Assembly: GCF_031202265.1 (NCBI RefSeq)
Contig: NZ_CP100604.1
Coordinates: 2,028,501-2,092,500 of the forward strand
DNA length: 64,000 bases
Direction: 5' to 3'
From: Bradyrhizobium sp. Ash2021
Lineage (GTDB): Bacteria > Pseudomonadota > Alphaproteobacteria > Rhizobiales > Xanthobacteraceae
In this document: piece after piece, positions 8,589 to 17,773 of the stretch
Numbering within the stretch: the first letter of the stretch is position 1
Layout of the letters: each line of letters opens with the position of its first letter
Translations under genes and position numbers: made by a program
Notes under the pieces: model-generated
What the model saw: the letters and a program-made list of their open reading frames with translations, nothing else
The model's database searches: none
Told to the model about the DNA's origin: nothing

Positions 8589-9827
8589 ATGGACACCTCC
8601 AAAGTACGTAACGCCGCCGACGTCGAACAGGTGGTGCGCGCGGCGATCGCCAGCGACCAGCCGCTGGAAATCATCGGTCATGGCTCCAAGCGCCTGATCG
8701 GCCAGCCGATGGCGACCAATGCGCTGCTCGATCTTTCCGAGCTGAACGCGGTCACCGCCTACGAACCGAACGAGCTGATCATTACGGTGCAGGCGGGCGC
8801 GCCACTCGCCGACGTGCAGTCGCTGATTGATTCGAAAAACCAGCAATTCGCGTTCGAGCCGGTCGACACTTCCGCATTGCTGGGCACGCCCGGCATCGGC
8901 ACCATCGGCGGCATGATCGGCGCCGGCCTCGCCGGCCCGCGGCGCATCAAGGCCGGCGGTGCGCGCGACCATCTGCTTGGGGCGCATGCGGTGTCCGGCT
9001 TCGGCGACAGCTTCAAGACCGGCGGGCGGGTGGTGAAGAACGTCACCGGTTACGATCTCTGCAAATTGCTTTGCGGGTCGTGGGGCACGCTCGCGGTCAT
9101 GACCGAGGTGACGCTGAAGGTGATGCCGAAGCCGGAGAGCGAACGCACCCTGATGCTGCGCTCGCTCGACGACGTCACCGCCAACCGCGCGATGACGGCG
9201 GCGCTGGGCTCGCCATTCGACGTCTCCGGCGCGGCGCATCTGCCCAATTCGGCGTTCCGGCCCGCGTCAGAGGCGCTGGCCGGGCTGGGCTCGCCGGGCC
9301 AGGCGGTCACGCTGCTGCGGTTGGAAGGCATTGCGGCATCCGCCGCGCATCGTGCGATTTCGCTCGGCAAGTCCCTTGCCCCGTTTGGGGGCGTGGAAAT
9401 CCTGCAGGATAGCGCCTCCGCGGCGGTCTGGAGTTCCATCCGCGACGTACAGCCCTTCGCCGCCGGCGGGGCGCTGGGGGCGTGGCCGGTGTGGCGGATC
9501 GTCTGCCCGCCGGCTTCCGGCGGCGCGCTCGGTCAGGCGCTGGCGCGGGACAGCGGCGGCGACGTCATCTATGACTGGGGCGGCGGGCTGATCTGGGCTG
9601 CGCTGCCGCCCAAAGCCGACGCGCAGGCGGCGCTGGTGCGTCAGCGCGTCGACGCCGCGGGCGGCCATGCGACGCTGATACGGGCGTCCGAACAGGTCCG
9701 GCGCCATGTCGATGTGTTCCATCCGCAAGCCGGCGGCCTCGCTGCCTTGAGCGAGCGCGTTCGCTTGAGCTTCGATCCCAAAAACATCCTCAATCGGGGC
9801 CGGTTGATCCGGGCGGTCGCGACATGA
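8589..9827 (+). CDS. glcE: Glycolate oxidase subunit GlcE (FAD-binding)
   Basis: 412 residues. FAD-binding PCMH domain (GHGSKRLIG near 27; PGIGTIGGMIGAGLAGPRR near 100), then VKNVTGYDLCKLLCGSWG near 145, the signature of GlcE. It is the second flavin-type subunit of the membrane-associated glycolate oxidase, probably passing electrons from GlcD to GlcF. The start ATG 8589 gives the expected N-terminus; the frame is open far upstream through the acyltransferase gene. The last four bases overlap glcF as ATGA, so translation is coupled. Confidence 0.94.
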   Translation: MDTSKVRNAADVEQVVRAAIASDQPLEIIGHGSKRLIGQPMATNALLDLSELNAVTAYEPNELIITVQAGAPLADVQSLIDSKNQQFAFEPVDTSALLGTPGIGTIGGMIGAGLAGPRRIKAGGARDHLLGAHAVSGFGDSFKTGGRVVKNVTGYDLCKLLCGSWGTLAVMTEVTLKVMPKPESERTLMLRSLDDVTANRAMTAALGSPFDVSGAAHLPNSAFRPASEALAGLGSPGQAVTLLRLEGIAASAAHRAISLGKSLAPFGGVEILQDSASAAVWSSIRDVQPFAAGGALGAWPVWRIVCPPASGGALGQALARDSGGDVIYDWGGGLIWAALPPKADAQAALVRQRVDAAGGHATLIRASEQVRRHVDVFHPQAGGLAALSERVRLSFDPKNILNRGRLIRAVAT

Positions 9828-11140
9828 AAACCGAATTCTCACTCGCGCAACTGGCCGATCCCGATATCGCCGAAGCCGACAAGATCCTGCGCGCCTGCGT
9901 GCATTGCGGTTTTTGCACCGCGACCTGTCCGACCTATGTGCTGCTCGGCGACGAGCTCGATAGCCCGCGCGGCCGGATCTATCTGATCAAGGAGATGCTG
10001 GAAAAGGACAGGCCGCCGACGGCGGAAGTGGTCAAGCACATCGACCGCTGCCTCTCCTGCCTTGCTTGCATGACCACCTGTCCGTCGGGCGTGAACTACA
10101 TGCATCTGGTCGATCAGGCGCGGGTCAGGATCGAGCGTGACTTCTCACGGCCGCTGGCCGAACGCCTCTTGCGCCAAGTGCTGGCCTGGGTGCTGCCGCG
10201 GCCAGGCCTGTTTCGAGCCAGCATGATCCTGGCGCGGCTCGGCCGGCCCTTCGCGGCCCTGCTGCCGATCCCCAAAGCCGGATCGGCCTCGCCGACCCTG
10301 CTACGCCGGATCAAGGCGATGCTGGCGCTGGCGCCGAACGGCCTGCCGGCGCCGGGACCCGCTGGCGGCAGCGTCTTTCCGGCGGTTGGCGAGCGGCGCG
10401 GGCGGGTCGCGCTGCTGCAGGGCTGCGCCCAGCAGGTGCTGGCGCCGCGCATCAACCAGGCTGCGATCAATCTCCTGACGCGGCACGGCGTCGAGGTGGT
10501 GCTGGTCAAGGACGAACAATGCTGCGGCGCGCTGACCCATCACCTCGGGCACGATGGCGACGCGCTGGGGCGCGCCCGCGCCAACATCTCGGTGTGGCAA
10601 AGGGAGCTGGAACAAGGCGGCCTCGACGCCATCCTGGTGACGACATCGGGCTGCGGCACCGTCATCAAGGACTACGGTTTCATGCTGCGCGAGGACCGCG
10701 AATTCGCTGGTCCCGCTGCGCGAATATCCCTTCTGGCAAAGGATATCACCGAATATCTCGCCGGCATCGAGCTGCTTCCTTCAGCGCAAAACGGCAACCT
10801 CACCGTCGCCTATCATTCGGCTTGTTCGCTGCAGCACGGACAGAAAATCACGGCGCTTCCGAAAGAATTGCTTTCCAAGAATGGATTCGTGGTGAAAGAT
10901 GTGCCCGAGAGCCATTTGTGTTGCGGTTCGGCGGGGACCTACAACATTCTCCAGCCCGACATTGCGAGCAGATTGCGCGACCGCAAGGTCGCCAATATTG
11001 CGACAGTCAAACCGGACATGATCGCTGCGGGCAATATTGGGTGCATGATTCAGATTGCCAGCGGCACGTCAGTTCCTGTGGTGCACACGATTGAGCTTCT
11101 CGATTGGGCGACAGGAGGTTCGCGGCCAGGATTGAATTGA
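9824..11140 (+). CDS. glcF: Glycolate oxidase iron-sulfur subunit GlcF
   Basis: 438 residues. Two ferredoxin-type 4Fe-4S motifs, CVHCGFCTATCP at 25-36 and CLSCLACMTTCP near 75-86, then two cysteine-rich CCG domains (CCGALTHHLG near 230 and CCGSAGTYNI near 367) of the heterodisulfide-reductase/GlcF type. GlcF hands electrons from the flavin subunits to the quinone pool. It overlaps glcE by four bases. A palindromic dispersed repeat begins 11 bases after its stop, so the cluster probably ends here. Confidence 0.95.
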   Translation: MKTEFSLAQLADPDIAEADKILRACVHCGFCTATCPTYVLLGDELDSPRGRIYLIKEMLEKDRPPTAEVVKHIDRCLSCLACMTTCPSGVNYMHLVDQARVRIERDFSRPLAERLLRQVLAWVLPRPGLFRASMILARLGRPFAALLPIPKAGSASPTLLRRIKAMLALAPNGLPAPGPAGGSVFPAVGERRGRVALLQGCAQQVLAPRINQAAINLLTRHGVEVVLVKDEQCCGALTHHLGHDGDALGRARANISVWQRELEQGGLDAILVTTSGCGTVIKDYGFMLREDREFAGPAARISLLAKDITEYLAGIELLPSAQNGNLTVAYHSACSLQHGQKITALPKELLSKNGFVVKDVPESHLCCGSAGTYNILQPDIASRLRDRKVANIATVKPDMIAAGNIGCMIQIASGTSVPVVHTIELLDWATGGSRPGLN

Positions 11141-11150
11141 TCGATCAGCC

Positions 11151-11219
11151 GAGCATGATCCGGACCCGGAGGGCCGCGTTAGCGCAAAATGGCTACCGGT
11201 TTTGCGAAAGATCATGCTC
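11151..11219. repeat. Palindromic intergenic repeat, GAGCATGATC type
   Basis: Ends are a perfect inverted repeat, GAGCATGATC at 11151-11160 and GATCATGCTC at 11210-11219, around a core with TACCGGTTTTGCG. A second copy lies at 11887-11980. The core TACCGGTT(T/C)GCG is shared with the AGCGTTTTC-type repeats at 13441, 17881, 26262 and 62854. Confidence 0.9.
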
Positions 11220-11332
11220 AGACAAAAAAATAGAACGGGAAGGCGCTTCGAAGAAGCGTCATCCCGAACTGGGCCAAGCGAACTATTCGAAGCGCTCGAC
11301 GGACACGGATCAGCGGCAACAGGAGGATCACA

Positions 11333-11806
11333 ATGGCTAAAGCGAAGAAGAGCAAGAAAAGCAAGAAGGCCAAAAAGGCCAAGAAAGCTGTAACGGCGAA
11401 GAAGAAAGCCGCGAAGAAATCTTCGAAGAAGGCCGCCAAGAAATCGGCTAGGAAATCGGCGAAGGCCAAGAAGGGCGCCAAAAAATCCGTCAAGAAATCC
11501 GCCAAAAAGTCGAAGGCCGCGCCGAAGATGGCCGCCAAGAAGAGCTCTGCGAAAACGAAGAAGGCCGCCGCCAAGCCGGCTGCTCCCAAGTCTGCTGCTC
11601 CCAAGCCTGCTGCTCCCAAGCCTGCTACTCCCAAGTCTGCTACTCCCAAGCCCGCTCCTCCTAAACCCGCCGCCCCGGTCGCAGCGCCGGCACCGGCCCC
11701 CGAGCCGGCCGTCGCCCACAGTTGGGCTACGCCAAGCGAGCCCTCAGCGAGCCCCACGCCAACATCCACGTCGTGGTCTTCCGGTGGTTCCGACGGCGGT
11801 GGTTAG
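11333..11806 (+). CDS. Lysine/alanine-rich histone H1-like protein
   Basis: 157 residues. Residues 1-85 are almost only Lys, Ala and Ser (KKAKKAKKAVTAKKKAAKKS), like bacterial histone-H1-like DNA-binding proteins. Residues 86-125 are Pro/Ala/Lys repeats such as PKSAAPKPAAPKPA, and the tail is Ser/Thr/Pro/Gly-rich. It is disordered throughout, with no signal peptide. It probably binds DNA or RNA by charge. An AGGAGG ribosome site 7 bases upstream is ideal, so the gene is real despite its low complexity. The repeated codons make the length prone to vary. A strong terminator follows. Confidence 0.8.
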   Translation: MAKAKKSKKSKKAKKAKKAVTAKKKAAKKSSKKAAKKSARKSAKAKKGAKKSVKKSAKKSKAAPKMAAKKSSAKTKKAAAKPAAPKSAAPKPAAPKPATPKSATPKPAPPKPAAPVAAPAPAPEPAVAHSWATPSEPSASPTPTSTSWSSGGSDGGG

Positions 11807-11833
11807 CAGCGGTTCAGCGAGCAGAACTCGATG

Positions 11834-11867
11834 AAAAGGCCGCAGCATTCAGCGCTGCGGCCTTTTT
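11834..11867 (+). terminator. Rho-independent terminator
   Basis: Stem AAAAGGCCGCAGC (11834-11846) pairs with GCTGCGGCCTTTTT (11854-11867) around a 7-base loop and runs into T5. It sits 28 bases after the H1-like gene. Confidence 0.9.
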
Positions 11868-11886
11868 CATGAAATCCACTTTCCCA

Positions 11887-11980
11887 GAGCATGATCCGGC
11901 CCGGAGGGTCGCGTCGGCGCAAAGTGGGTCCCGGTTTTCCCTCGCGACAAACGCGAAGCGTTTGCGCGGAGATCATGCTC
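11887..11980. repeat. Palindromic intergenic repeat, GAGCATGATC type (longer copy)
   Basis: Same ends as the copy at 11151 (GAGCATGATC and GATCATGCTC), same GGAGGGTCGCGT and CCGGTTTT core. It carries an extra internal hairpin near its right end (CGCGACAAACGCGAAGCGTTTGCGCG) that the shorter copy lacks. Confidence 0.9.
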
Positions 11981-12315
11981 AAACAAAAGAGTGCTGAGGC
12001 CGAGGCCTTCACGGGACCGGATGATTCGGTGCGTGCGGCATCCCCGTGCACATGCCGGTGTTTTTCCTGGTTCCAGATGTCGCCCAGCCGACACGGAGAG
12101 CGCCAAGATTGTTGTGGGAATGCAACACCCGGCAACAACATTCCCCGAATTGGTCATAACGCCTAAAAAGTCAGCAGATGCTTGTCTTTTTTGCTTCACC
12201 AGCGGGGTGGCGCGTTCCAGATTGGTTTCAGGTTAGGGAATTTGGTTGCAGTCGGTTATCGCATGCCTCTGGGGGCGCCGGAACGGGACTGTTTTATAAG
12301 GTGATGGGGATCGTC
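11981..12315. other. Upstream region of the outer-membrane protein gene
   Basis: About 335 bases without a recognisable gene. The part just before the start (12280-12315) contains GGACTGTTTTATAAGG, an AT-rich stretch that may be part of a promoter, and GGGGATC 5 bases before the ATG. The rest shows no clear structure. Confidence 0.45.
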
Positions 12316-13356
12316 ATGAAGAAACTGGCTTTGTTAGCAACGGCGCTGGCAATGGTATCGGGCTCGGCTCTTGCTGCGGATATGGCCGTCAAGGCCGTCA
12401 AGGCGCCGCCGCCGGCACCGTTCGATCCCTGGGACGTCGCTTTCGGCAGCGCGCTGATGAACGACTACGTGTTCCGCGGTGTCACCCAGTCGAACCACAA
12501 GCCGTCGGTCGCCGCCTACTTCGAGCCCCGCTACAACATTAACAAGGACCTCCAGCTCTACGTCGGCGCCTCCGGCGAGAGCATCTCGTTCCCGAACCGC
12601 GCCGCAGCTGAAATCGACATCTACGGCGGCATCCGCCCGACCGTCGGCATGTTCGCCTTCGACTTCGGTGTCTGGGGCTACATCTATCCGGGTGGGACCT
12701 GCTTCAACGCCGCCGCGGTCCCGGGTTCGGGCATTCCCGGTTCGGACGCGAGCTGCGCCGTCAGCCCGTTCGGCAATTCCGACCCCGTCACCGGCGGTCT
12801 TCCGATCAACGGCAACTTCGCCAAGAAGAACGCCAGCTTTTATGAAGGCTATGCCAAGGTCAACGTGACCCTGAACGACCAGTTCTCGATCGGCGCCAAC
12901 GAGTACTACTCGCCGAATTTCCTGAACCTCGGCGCTTGGGGCAACTACGCTTCGATCACCGGCAAGTGGACCGCGCCGAGCACCACCTTCGGCACCAGCG
13001 GCGTCGGCATGTACGTCTCCGGCGAGTTCGGCCGTCAGTGGCTCGGGACGTCTGATCGCTTCTACGGCACCGGCCCCGGCACGGTTTTCGCCGCCGGTAT
13101 TCCTGAGCCGAGCTACAACACCTGGAACCTCGGCGTCGGCTTCACCTACAAGGTGTTCACGCTGGATCTGCGTTATTCCGACACCAACCTCTCCAAGGGT
13201 GCCTGCAACGCCTTCACCAGCGACTTCACTGCACGCGTCGCAACGGCCGGCAGCGTTTCGCTCATCAACCCGGGTGGGTTCGAATCCAACTGGTGCGGCG
13301 CGACCGGCATCGCCAAGCTCTCGGCTGACCTGACCGCGGTGAGCAACCTGAAGTAA
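12316..13356 (+). CDS. Outer-membrane beta-barrel protein, TIGR02001-like
   Basis: 346 residues with a signal peptide (MKKLALLATALAMVSGSALA). The mature part opens with AVKAVKAPPPAPFDPWDVAF and then FGSALMNDYVFRGVTQSNHK, the hallmark of the family TIGR02001 (TorF-type) of Gram-negative outer-membrane proteins. Alternating aromatic/hydrophobic residues continue to the end. It probably forms a small barrel; what passes through is unknown. Two insertions rich in Cys, Ala and Gly fall near residues 130-155 and 290-320. Start 12316 has GGGGA upstream; an earlier in-frame ATG (12304) would spoil the signal peptide. A terminator follows. Confidence 0.88.
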   Translation: MKKLALLATALAMVSGSALAADMAVKAVKAPPPAPFDPWDVAFGSALMNDYVFRGVTQSNHKPSVAAYFEPRYNINKDLQLYVGASGESISFPNRAAAEIDIYGGIRPTVGMFAFDFGVWGYIYPGGTCFNAAAVPGSGIPGSDASCAVSPFGNSDPVTGGLPINGNFAKKNASFYEGYAKVNVTLNDQFSIGANEYYSPNFLNLGAWGNYASITGKWTAPSTTFGTSGVGMYVSGEFGRQWLGTSDRFYGTGPGTVFAAGIPEPSYNTWNLGVGFTYKVFTLDLRYSDTNLSKGACNAFTSDFTARVATAGSVSLINPGGFESNWCGATGIAKLSADLTAVSNLK

Positions 13357-13393
13357 GATCTTCCTGTCGAAGATCTTCCAAGTCGAAGATATG

Positions 13394-13428
13394 GGGGCGG
13401 CAGAGCGATCTGCCGCCCCTTTTCTTTT
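13394..13428 (+). terminator. Rho-independent terminator
   Basis: GGGGCGGCAGA (13394-13404), loop GCGA, TCTGCCGCCCC (13409-13419), then TTTTCTTTT. Perfect 11-base-pair stem ending the outer-membrane protein transcript. Confidence 0.93.
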
Positions 13429-13440
13429 GCGGGGGCTGCT

Positions 13441-13505
13441 ATAGCGTTTTCGAACGAAGCATGCCCTCGGACTTGATCAGGGGGTGGGGACCGGTTTGCG
13501 TGAAG
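13441..13505. repeat. AGCGTTTTC-type intergenic repeat, diverged
   Basis: TAGCGTTTTCGAACGAAG at the left and GGACCGGTTTGCGTGAAG at the right match the copies at 17881 and 26262, with a different 20-base middle. It ends at the start codon of the HPP gene, so it forms that gene's leader. Confidence 0.75.
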
Positions 13506-14018
13506 ATGAAATGGGATTGGCGGCGCGCGGCGAGCCATGCGAGTTTCCGCATCGATTACCGCAACATCCTGGCAGGAGCGGTTGCGGGCCTTGGCGGCGC
13601 GATCGCGATCGGCGCCATGGAGTGGTTCTCCGTCGCCGCCCATTATCCGCTGTTCGTGATCCCGTTTGCGACCTCGATCGTGCTGGTGATCGGATCGCCG
13701 GAAGCGGAACCGGCGCAGCCACGTGCCCTGATCGGCGGGCACCTCGTCACAACCCTGGTCGGCCTTGCGGTCCTGAAATTGACCGGCCCGCAGGCCTGGG
13801 CGGCGGCCACAGCCGTCGGCCTGTCGATCCTGGCGATGTATTTGACAGGAACGTTTCACCCGCCGGCGGGTATCAACCCGCTGCTGGTGGTTTCCAACAA
13901 TCTGCCATGGTCGTTCCTGCTGGCGCCGGTGCTTGCCGGCGCGCTGCTGCTGGCGGCGTTCGCCTATGTCTGGCACCGCTGGCTTCGCCGCCAGTCATGG
14001 CCGCGGCGCTGGTTGTAG
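13506..14018 (+). CDS. HPP family membrane protein
   Basis: 170 residues, four to five hydrophobic segments. TFHPPAGINPLLV near residue 118 contains the His-Pro-Pro motif that names the family (Pfam HPP), and the second conserved block (TSIVLVIGSPEAEPAQPRALIGGH) is present. Related proteins in cyanobacteria and plants transport nitrite. The start at 13506 (MKWDWRRAA) is preferred because the 15 codons upstream are encoded by a dispersed repeat. It converges on the ABC transporter gene with 5 bases between stops. Confidence 0.88.
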   Translation: MKWDWRRAASHASFRIDYRNILAGAVAGLGGAIAIGAMEWFSVAAHYPLFVIPFATSIVLVIGSPEAEPAQPRALIGGHLVTTLVGLAVLKLTGPQAWAAATAVGLSILAMYLTGTFHPPAGINPLLVVSNNLPWSFLLAPVLAGALLLAAFAYVWHRWLRRQSWPRRWL

Positions 14019-14023
14019 CGTCG

Positions 14024-15769
14024 TCACGGCGTCGTGGCACGCTCGTCGGCATCCTTCAGCGCGAACTGATCGCCGTCGCGAACCAGCACGGCATTGCGCT
14101 GGTGGAACGCCTGCAGCGTCGAGCGATGCCCGATCGAGACGATGGCAGTCCGCGGCAATTTCTCCTCGAGCAAACGGTAGAGCGCCGCTTCCGAGGGCTC
14201 ATCGAGCGAAGCGGTCGCTTCGTCGAGGAACAGATATTGCGGCGCATGCAACAGCGCGCGCGCCAGCCCAAGCCGCTGCTGCTCGCCAAGCGAGAGCATC
14301 CGGTTCCAGTGCGCTTCCTCCTCAAGCCGCGGGCCAAGCTGCGGCAGGCCAACCTGGGTGAGGGCATCCCGGACCCGGTCCTGGCCGAAGGTTTCGGCTT
14401 CGGCCGGATAGACGATCGCCGCATGCAGTGGCCCGATCGGAAAGTATGGTTTTTGCGGCAGCGTCATCAGCGAGGCGTTCGCCGGAATTGAAATCGAACC
14501 GCTGCCGAACGGCCAGATGCCGGCAATGGCGCGAAACAGGGTCGACTTGCCGGCGCCGGACGGACCGGTGACCAAGGTGCGCTCGCCGCGCCGCAGGCTG
14601 AGACTCTTCGCCGCGACCAGGGGTGCGCCATTGGGCAGGCGTACGAGAAGCTCGCGCAGGTCGATTTCGCCGCCCGGCGACGACAATTTCCCGATCGAGC
14701 TGGGGCTGGTCGCAAGCGCTGCAGCGCCAGAGATCGCCTTCTCAAATCCGTCCAGACGGGCGACGACCGCGCGCCATTCCGCCATCGTGCGATAGATCGA
14801 GACGAAGAAGGACAGCGCCTCCTGGACCTTGCCGAATGCTTCGGCGGCCTGCAGCAGGGCGCCGAGCTGGATCTTGTTGGCGAAATAGGCCGGTGCCGCG
14901 AGAATCATGGGGAAGATCACGGCGGCCTGCGAGTAGCTTTGGGTAAACGCCGTCAATCGCTTGGTCCGGCTCATGATGCCGTACCAGTTGGCGACGACGC
15001 GGCCGAACCGCTCCGACAGCCGCGCGCGATCGGCGCCTTCGCCCTGCAGCAGCGCGATCTGCTCGGAGTTCTCGCGGACCCGCACCAGGTTGAAACGGAA
15101 ATCGGCCTCAAGGCGCTGCTGCTGGAAATCGAGGTGGACCAGCGGCGAGCCGATCCATTGCGTCAGGGCCGTTCCGAAGATGGCGTAGATCAGCGCGCCC
15201 CACACCAGGTAGCCGGGGATGGCGAACGTGTTGCCGAACATGTGCAACGGCGCCTCCGCCGACAGTCCCCAGAGAATCACGACAAAGGACGCCAGCGAGA
15301 CGATCGAACTCAACAGCCCGACGCCGAGACTGAGGGTCTGGCCGACGAACAGCTTGACGTCGTCGGTGATGCGTTGATCGGGGTTATCGGCCGCGTCGCC
15401 CTGAAGCTGCATGCGGTAGTGGTTGGCGTCGTGCAGCCATTCGCCGAGATATTGGGTGGTCATCCAGTTGCGCCAGCGGATCTGAAGCCACTGATTGAGA
15501 TAGAGCTGGTAGACCGAAAGCACGACGGAGATGGCGGCCAGAACGCAGAAGATGATGTTTTCCCGGACGAAGCCGTCCCAATCCTTCGCCTGCAAGGCGT
15601 TGTAGAACCGGTTGCGCCACTGGTTCACCAGCACGTCGGTTCCGACCAGCGCCAGCTCGATGACGATCACTGCGGCGAGCAGGCCGCGGCCGGCCCATTT
15701 ATCCTCGGAACGGAAATACGGGATGGCGATGCGCCACACCGTCGCGAGTGTCGAGCGAATGTTGTTCAC
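14024..15769 (-). CDS. ABC transporter, SbmA/BacA-like membrane domain fused to ATPase (YddA type)
   Basis: 581 residues, one half-transporter that would dimerise. Residues 1-340 form the ABC_membrane_2 / SbmA-BacA-like domain with six helices and the family segment EADFRFNLVRVRENSEQIAL near 225. Residues 370-575 are the nucleotide-binding domain: Walker A GPSGAGKST, signature LSLGEQQRLGLARAL and Walker B YLFLDEATASLDE. Relatives include E. coli YddA and M. tuberculosis Rv1819c, which imports vitamin B12 and hydrophilic molecules; BacA-related proteins in rhizobia take up peptides and affect very-long-chain fatty acids. The substrate here is unknown. Confidence 0.92.
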   Translation of the reverse strand: MNNIRSTLATVWRIAIPYFRSEDKWAGRGLLAAVIVIELALVGTDVLVNQWRNRFYNALQAKDWDGFVRENIIFCVLAAISVVLSVYQLYLNQWLQIRWRNWMTTQYLGEWLHDANHYRMQLQGDAADNPDQRITDDVKLFVGQTLSLGVGLLSSIVSLASFVVILWGLSAEAPLHMFGNTFAIPGYLVWGALIYAIFGTALTQWIGSPLVHLDFQQQRLEADFRFNLVRVRENSEQIALLQGEGADRARLSERFGRVVANWYGIMSRTKRLTAFTQSYSQAAVIFPMILAAPAYFANKIQLGALLQAAEAFGKVQEALSFFVSIYRTMAEWRAVVARLDGFEKAISGAAALATSPSSIGKLSSPGGEIDLRELLVRLPNGAPLVAAKSLSLRRGERTLVTGPSGAGKSTLFRAIAGIWPFGSGSISIPANASLMTLPQKPYFPIGPLHAAIVYPAEAETFGQDRVRDALTQVGLPQLGPRLEEEAHWNRMLSLGEQQRLGLARALLHAPQYLFLDEATASLDEPSEAALYRLLEEKLPRTAIVSIGHRSTLQAFHQRNAVLVRDGDQFALKDADERATTP

Positions 15770-16078
15770 GGATTATCGTCTCCGGGGGATGGCTGCAAAG
15801 GCCTGAGAAATCGGGACAATCAGGGTGCTCTAGACTAAAGTCGTAGCTCTGGCATGCAAGCGTTCGCTTGTCCCGGCATTCGACTCAACCCTAGCATGGC
15901 GGTAACGGCGAGGGGCGGGGGACCTTTGGATTTCGCGGCTTTGTGAGCGATTTTTGGCGCTGCCAAATTCGCAGGCAGATTTCGCACATCACCGGGACAC
16001 CTCCGCGATCACGCCAGGCGCGCCAGACCGTTCACGCTGGCCGGCGCGCTGCATGATGGCGTGGGGAGGATCCGCAAT
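15770..16078. other. Divergent promoter region
   Basis: 309 bases between the minus-strand ABC transporter and the plus-strand permease. It must contain both promoters. GCAAGCGTTCGCTTG near 15859 is a short palindrome that might bind a regulator. No gene seen. Confidence 0.45.
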
Positions 16079-17743
16079 ATGTGGAATCAAATCTACAATC
16101 CGCTCGGCAATGCCACGTTGTCGACGATCGCCGCCGCAATTCCGGTGGTCACGCTGCTGGTGCTGATCGCCAGCGGCAAGGTCAAGGCGCATATCGCGGC
16201 CATCATCGCCGTGATCCTGACCAACCTGATCGCGATCTTTGTCTTCACCATGCCGGCAGGGATGTCGATCCGCGCCTCCCTGCTCGGCATCGTCGCCGGG
16301 TTCTTCCCGATCGGCTGGATCGTGCTGAACGTCATCTTTCTCTATCAGATCACGGTGGCGACCGGCCAATTCGAGCTGTTGAAGCGCACCGTCGGCGGCG
16401 TCACCGAAGACCGGCGCCTGCAATTGCTGCTGATCGCGTTTTCGTTCGGTGCGTTCTTCGAGGGCGCTTCCGGCTTTGGCACGCCCGTCGCCATCACCGG
16501 TTCGGTTCTGATCGGCCTCGGCTTCTCGCCGCTGGCCGCCTCCGGCCTGTCGCTGATCGCCAATACCGCCCCCGTCGCCTATGGCGCGCTGGGCACGCCG
16601 ATCCAGGGCCTCGCCTCGGTCACCGGTCTCGATCCCTATATTCTAGGCGCGATGGTCGGCCGGCAATTGCCGGTGTTCTCGCTGATCGTGCCGTTCTGGG
16701 TGGTGTGGGCGTTCGCCGGCTGGCGCGGTATGAAGGATGTTTGGCCCGCGATCCTGGTCACCGGCCTGACGTTCGCGATCCCGCAATTCGTGATCTCGAA
16801 CTACATCAATCCCTGGATCGTCGATATCGGCGCCTCGCTGATCTCGATGGGCTGCCTGATCCTGTTCCTCAGGGTATGGCAGCCGAAGCAACTCTGGCTG
16901 TCGCCGGCGCTGCGCGGCAGGGATGAATCGGCGGCGACGATGACGGCGCCGAAGCCCATGGACAAGACCGAGCTGACGCAAGGCGAACTGTGGAGCGCGT
17001 TGCTGCCATGGATCGTCGTCTGCGTCGTGATGCTGATCTGGGGCAATGGGGCGTTCAAGACCTGGGCAAATTCGATCTTTACATGGAACTATCCGGTTCC
17101 CGATCTGCACAACATGATCAACAAGGTGCCGCCGGTGGCGGCGAAGCCGACGCCGGAAGGTGCCGTCTTCGCCTTCACCTATCTGTCGTTCACCGGCACG
17201 GGCATGCTGATCGCCGCGATCATTTCCGGCTTCCTGGCGGGGTTTTCGCCGGCCAGGATGATCGGGGAATACGGCCGCACCATCAAGCTGTGCGCGATTT
17301 CGCTGATCACGATCTCGGCGATGCTGGCGATCGGCACGCTGACGCGCCTGTCCGGCGTCGACGCGACGCTCGGTCTGGCATTTGCCGCAACGGGCGTGCT
17401 CTATCCCTTCTTCGGCACGCTGCTTGGCTGGCTGGGCGTGGCGTTGACGGGGTCGGATACGGCGTCGAACATCCTGTTCGGCAATCTGCAGAAGATCACC
17501 TCCGAACAACTCGGCCTGTCGTCGGTGCTGATGGGCGCCGCCAACTCGTCCGGTGGCGTGATGGGCAAGATGATCGACGCGCAATCGATCGTCGTCGCCT
17601 CCACGGCGACCAATTGGTATGGGCATGAAGGCACCATCCTGCGCTTCGTGTTCAAGCACTCGATCGCGCTGGCGTGTCTCGTCGGCCTGCTCGTGATGTT
17701 GCAGGCCTATGTCTATCCGTTCACGGCGATGGTCCTGAAATAG
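16079..17743 (+). CDS. L-lactate permease family transporter (LctP)
   Basis: 554 residues with about 12-14 membrane segments. FGAFFEGASGFGTPVAITG near 130 and GSDTASNILFGNLQ near 462 are signature stretches of the LctP/GlcA family, proton symporters for lactate and glycolate. The start at 16079 has GGGAGGA 8 bases upstream. It stands alone between strong intergenic signals, with a terminator 30 bases after the stop. Because the glycolate oxidase genes lie about 5 kb upstream, glycolate is a plausible substrate, but family members also carry L- and D-lactate. Confidence 0.9.
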   Translation: MWNQIYNPLGNATLSTIAAAIPVVTLLVLIASGKVKAHIAAIIAVILTNLIAIFVFTMPAGMSIRASLLGIVAGFFPIGWIVLNVIFLYQITVATGQFELLKRTVGGVTEDRRLQLLLIAFSFGAFFEGASGFGTPVAITGSVLIGLGFSPLAASGLSLIANTAPVAYGALGTPIQGLASVTGLDPYILGAMVGRQLPVFSLIVPFWVVWAFAGWRGMKDVWPAILVTGLTFAIPQFVISNYINPWIVDIGASLISMGCLILFLRVWQPKQLWLSPALRGRDESAATMTAPKPMDKTELTQGELWSALLPWIVVCVVMLIWGNGAFKTWANSIFTWNYPVPDLHNMINKVPPVAAKPTPEGAVFAFTYLSFTGTGMLIAAIISGFLAGFSPARMIGEYGRTIKLCAISLITISAMLAIGTLTRLSGVDATLGLAFAATGVLYPFFGTLLGWLGVALTGSDTASNILFGNLQKITSEQLGLSSVLMGAANSSGGVMGKMIDAQSIVVASTATNWYGHEGTILRFVFKHSIALACLVGLLVMLQAYVYPFTAMVLK

Positions 17744-17773
17744 ACCGCCTTCGACGCGCGAACAACCAAGGAT

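Noticed and set aside
11570..11680. Repeated CCCAAG(C/T)CTGCTGCTCCC units as a CRISPR array
   Set aside because: Units are adjacent, have no unique spacers, and code for PKPAA in frame.
11218..11769. Phe/Leu-rich minus-strand frame opposite the Lys-rich gene
   Set aside because: AAG/GCC codons read backwards give Leu/Phe/Ala; the plus strand has the ribosome site and terminator.
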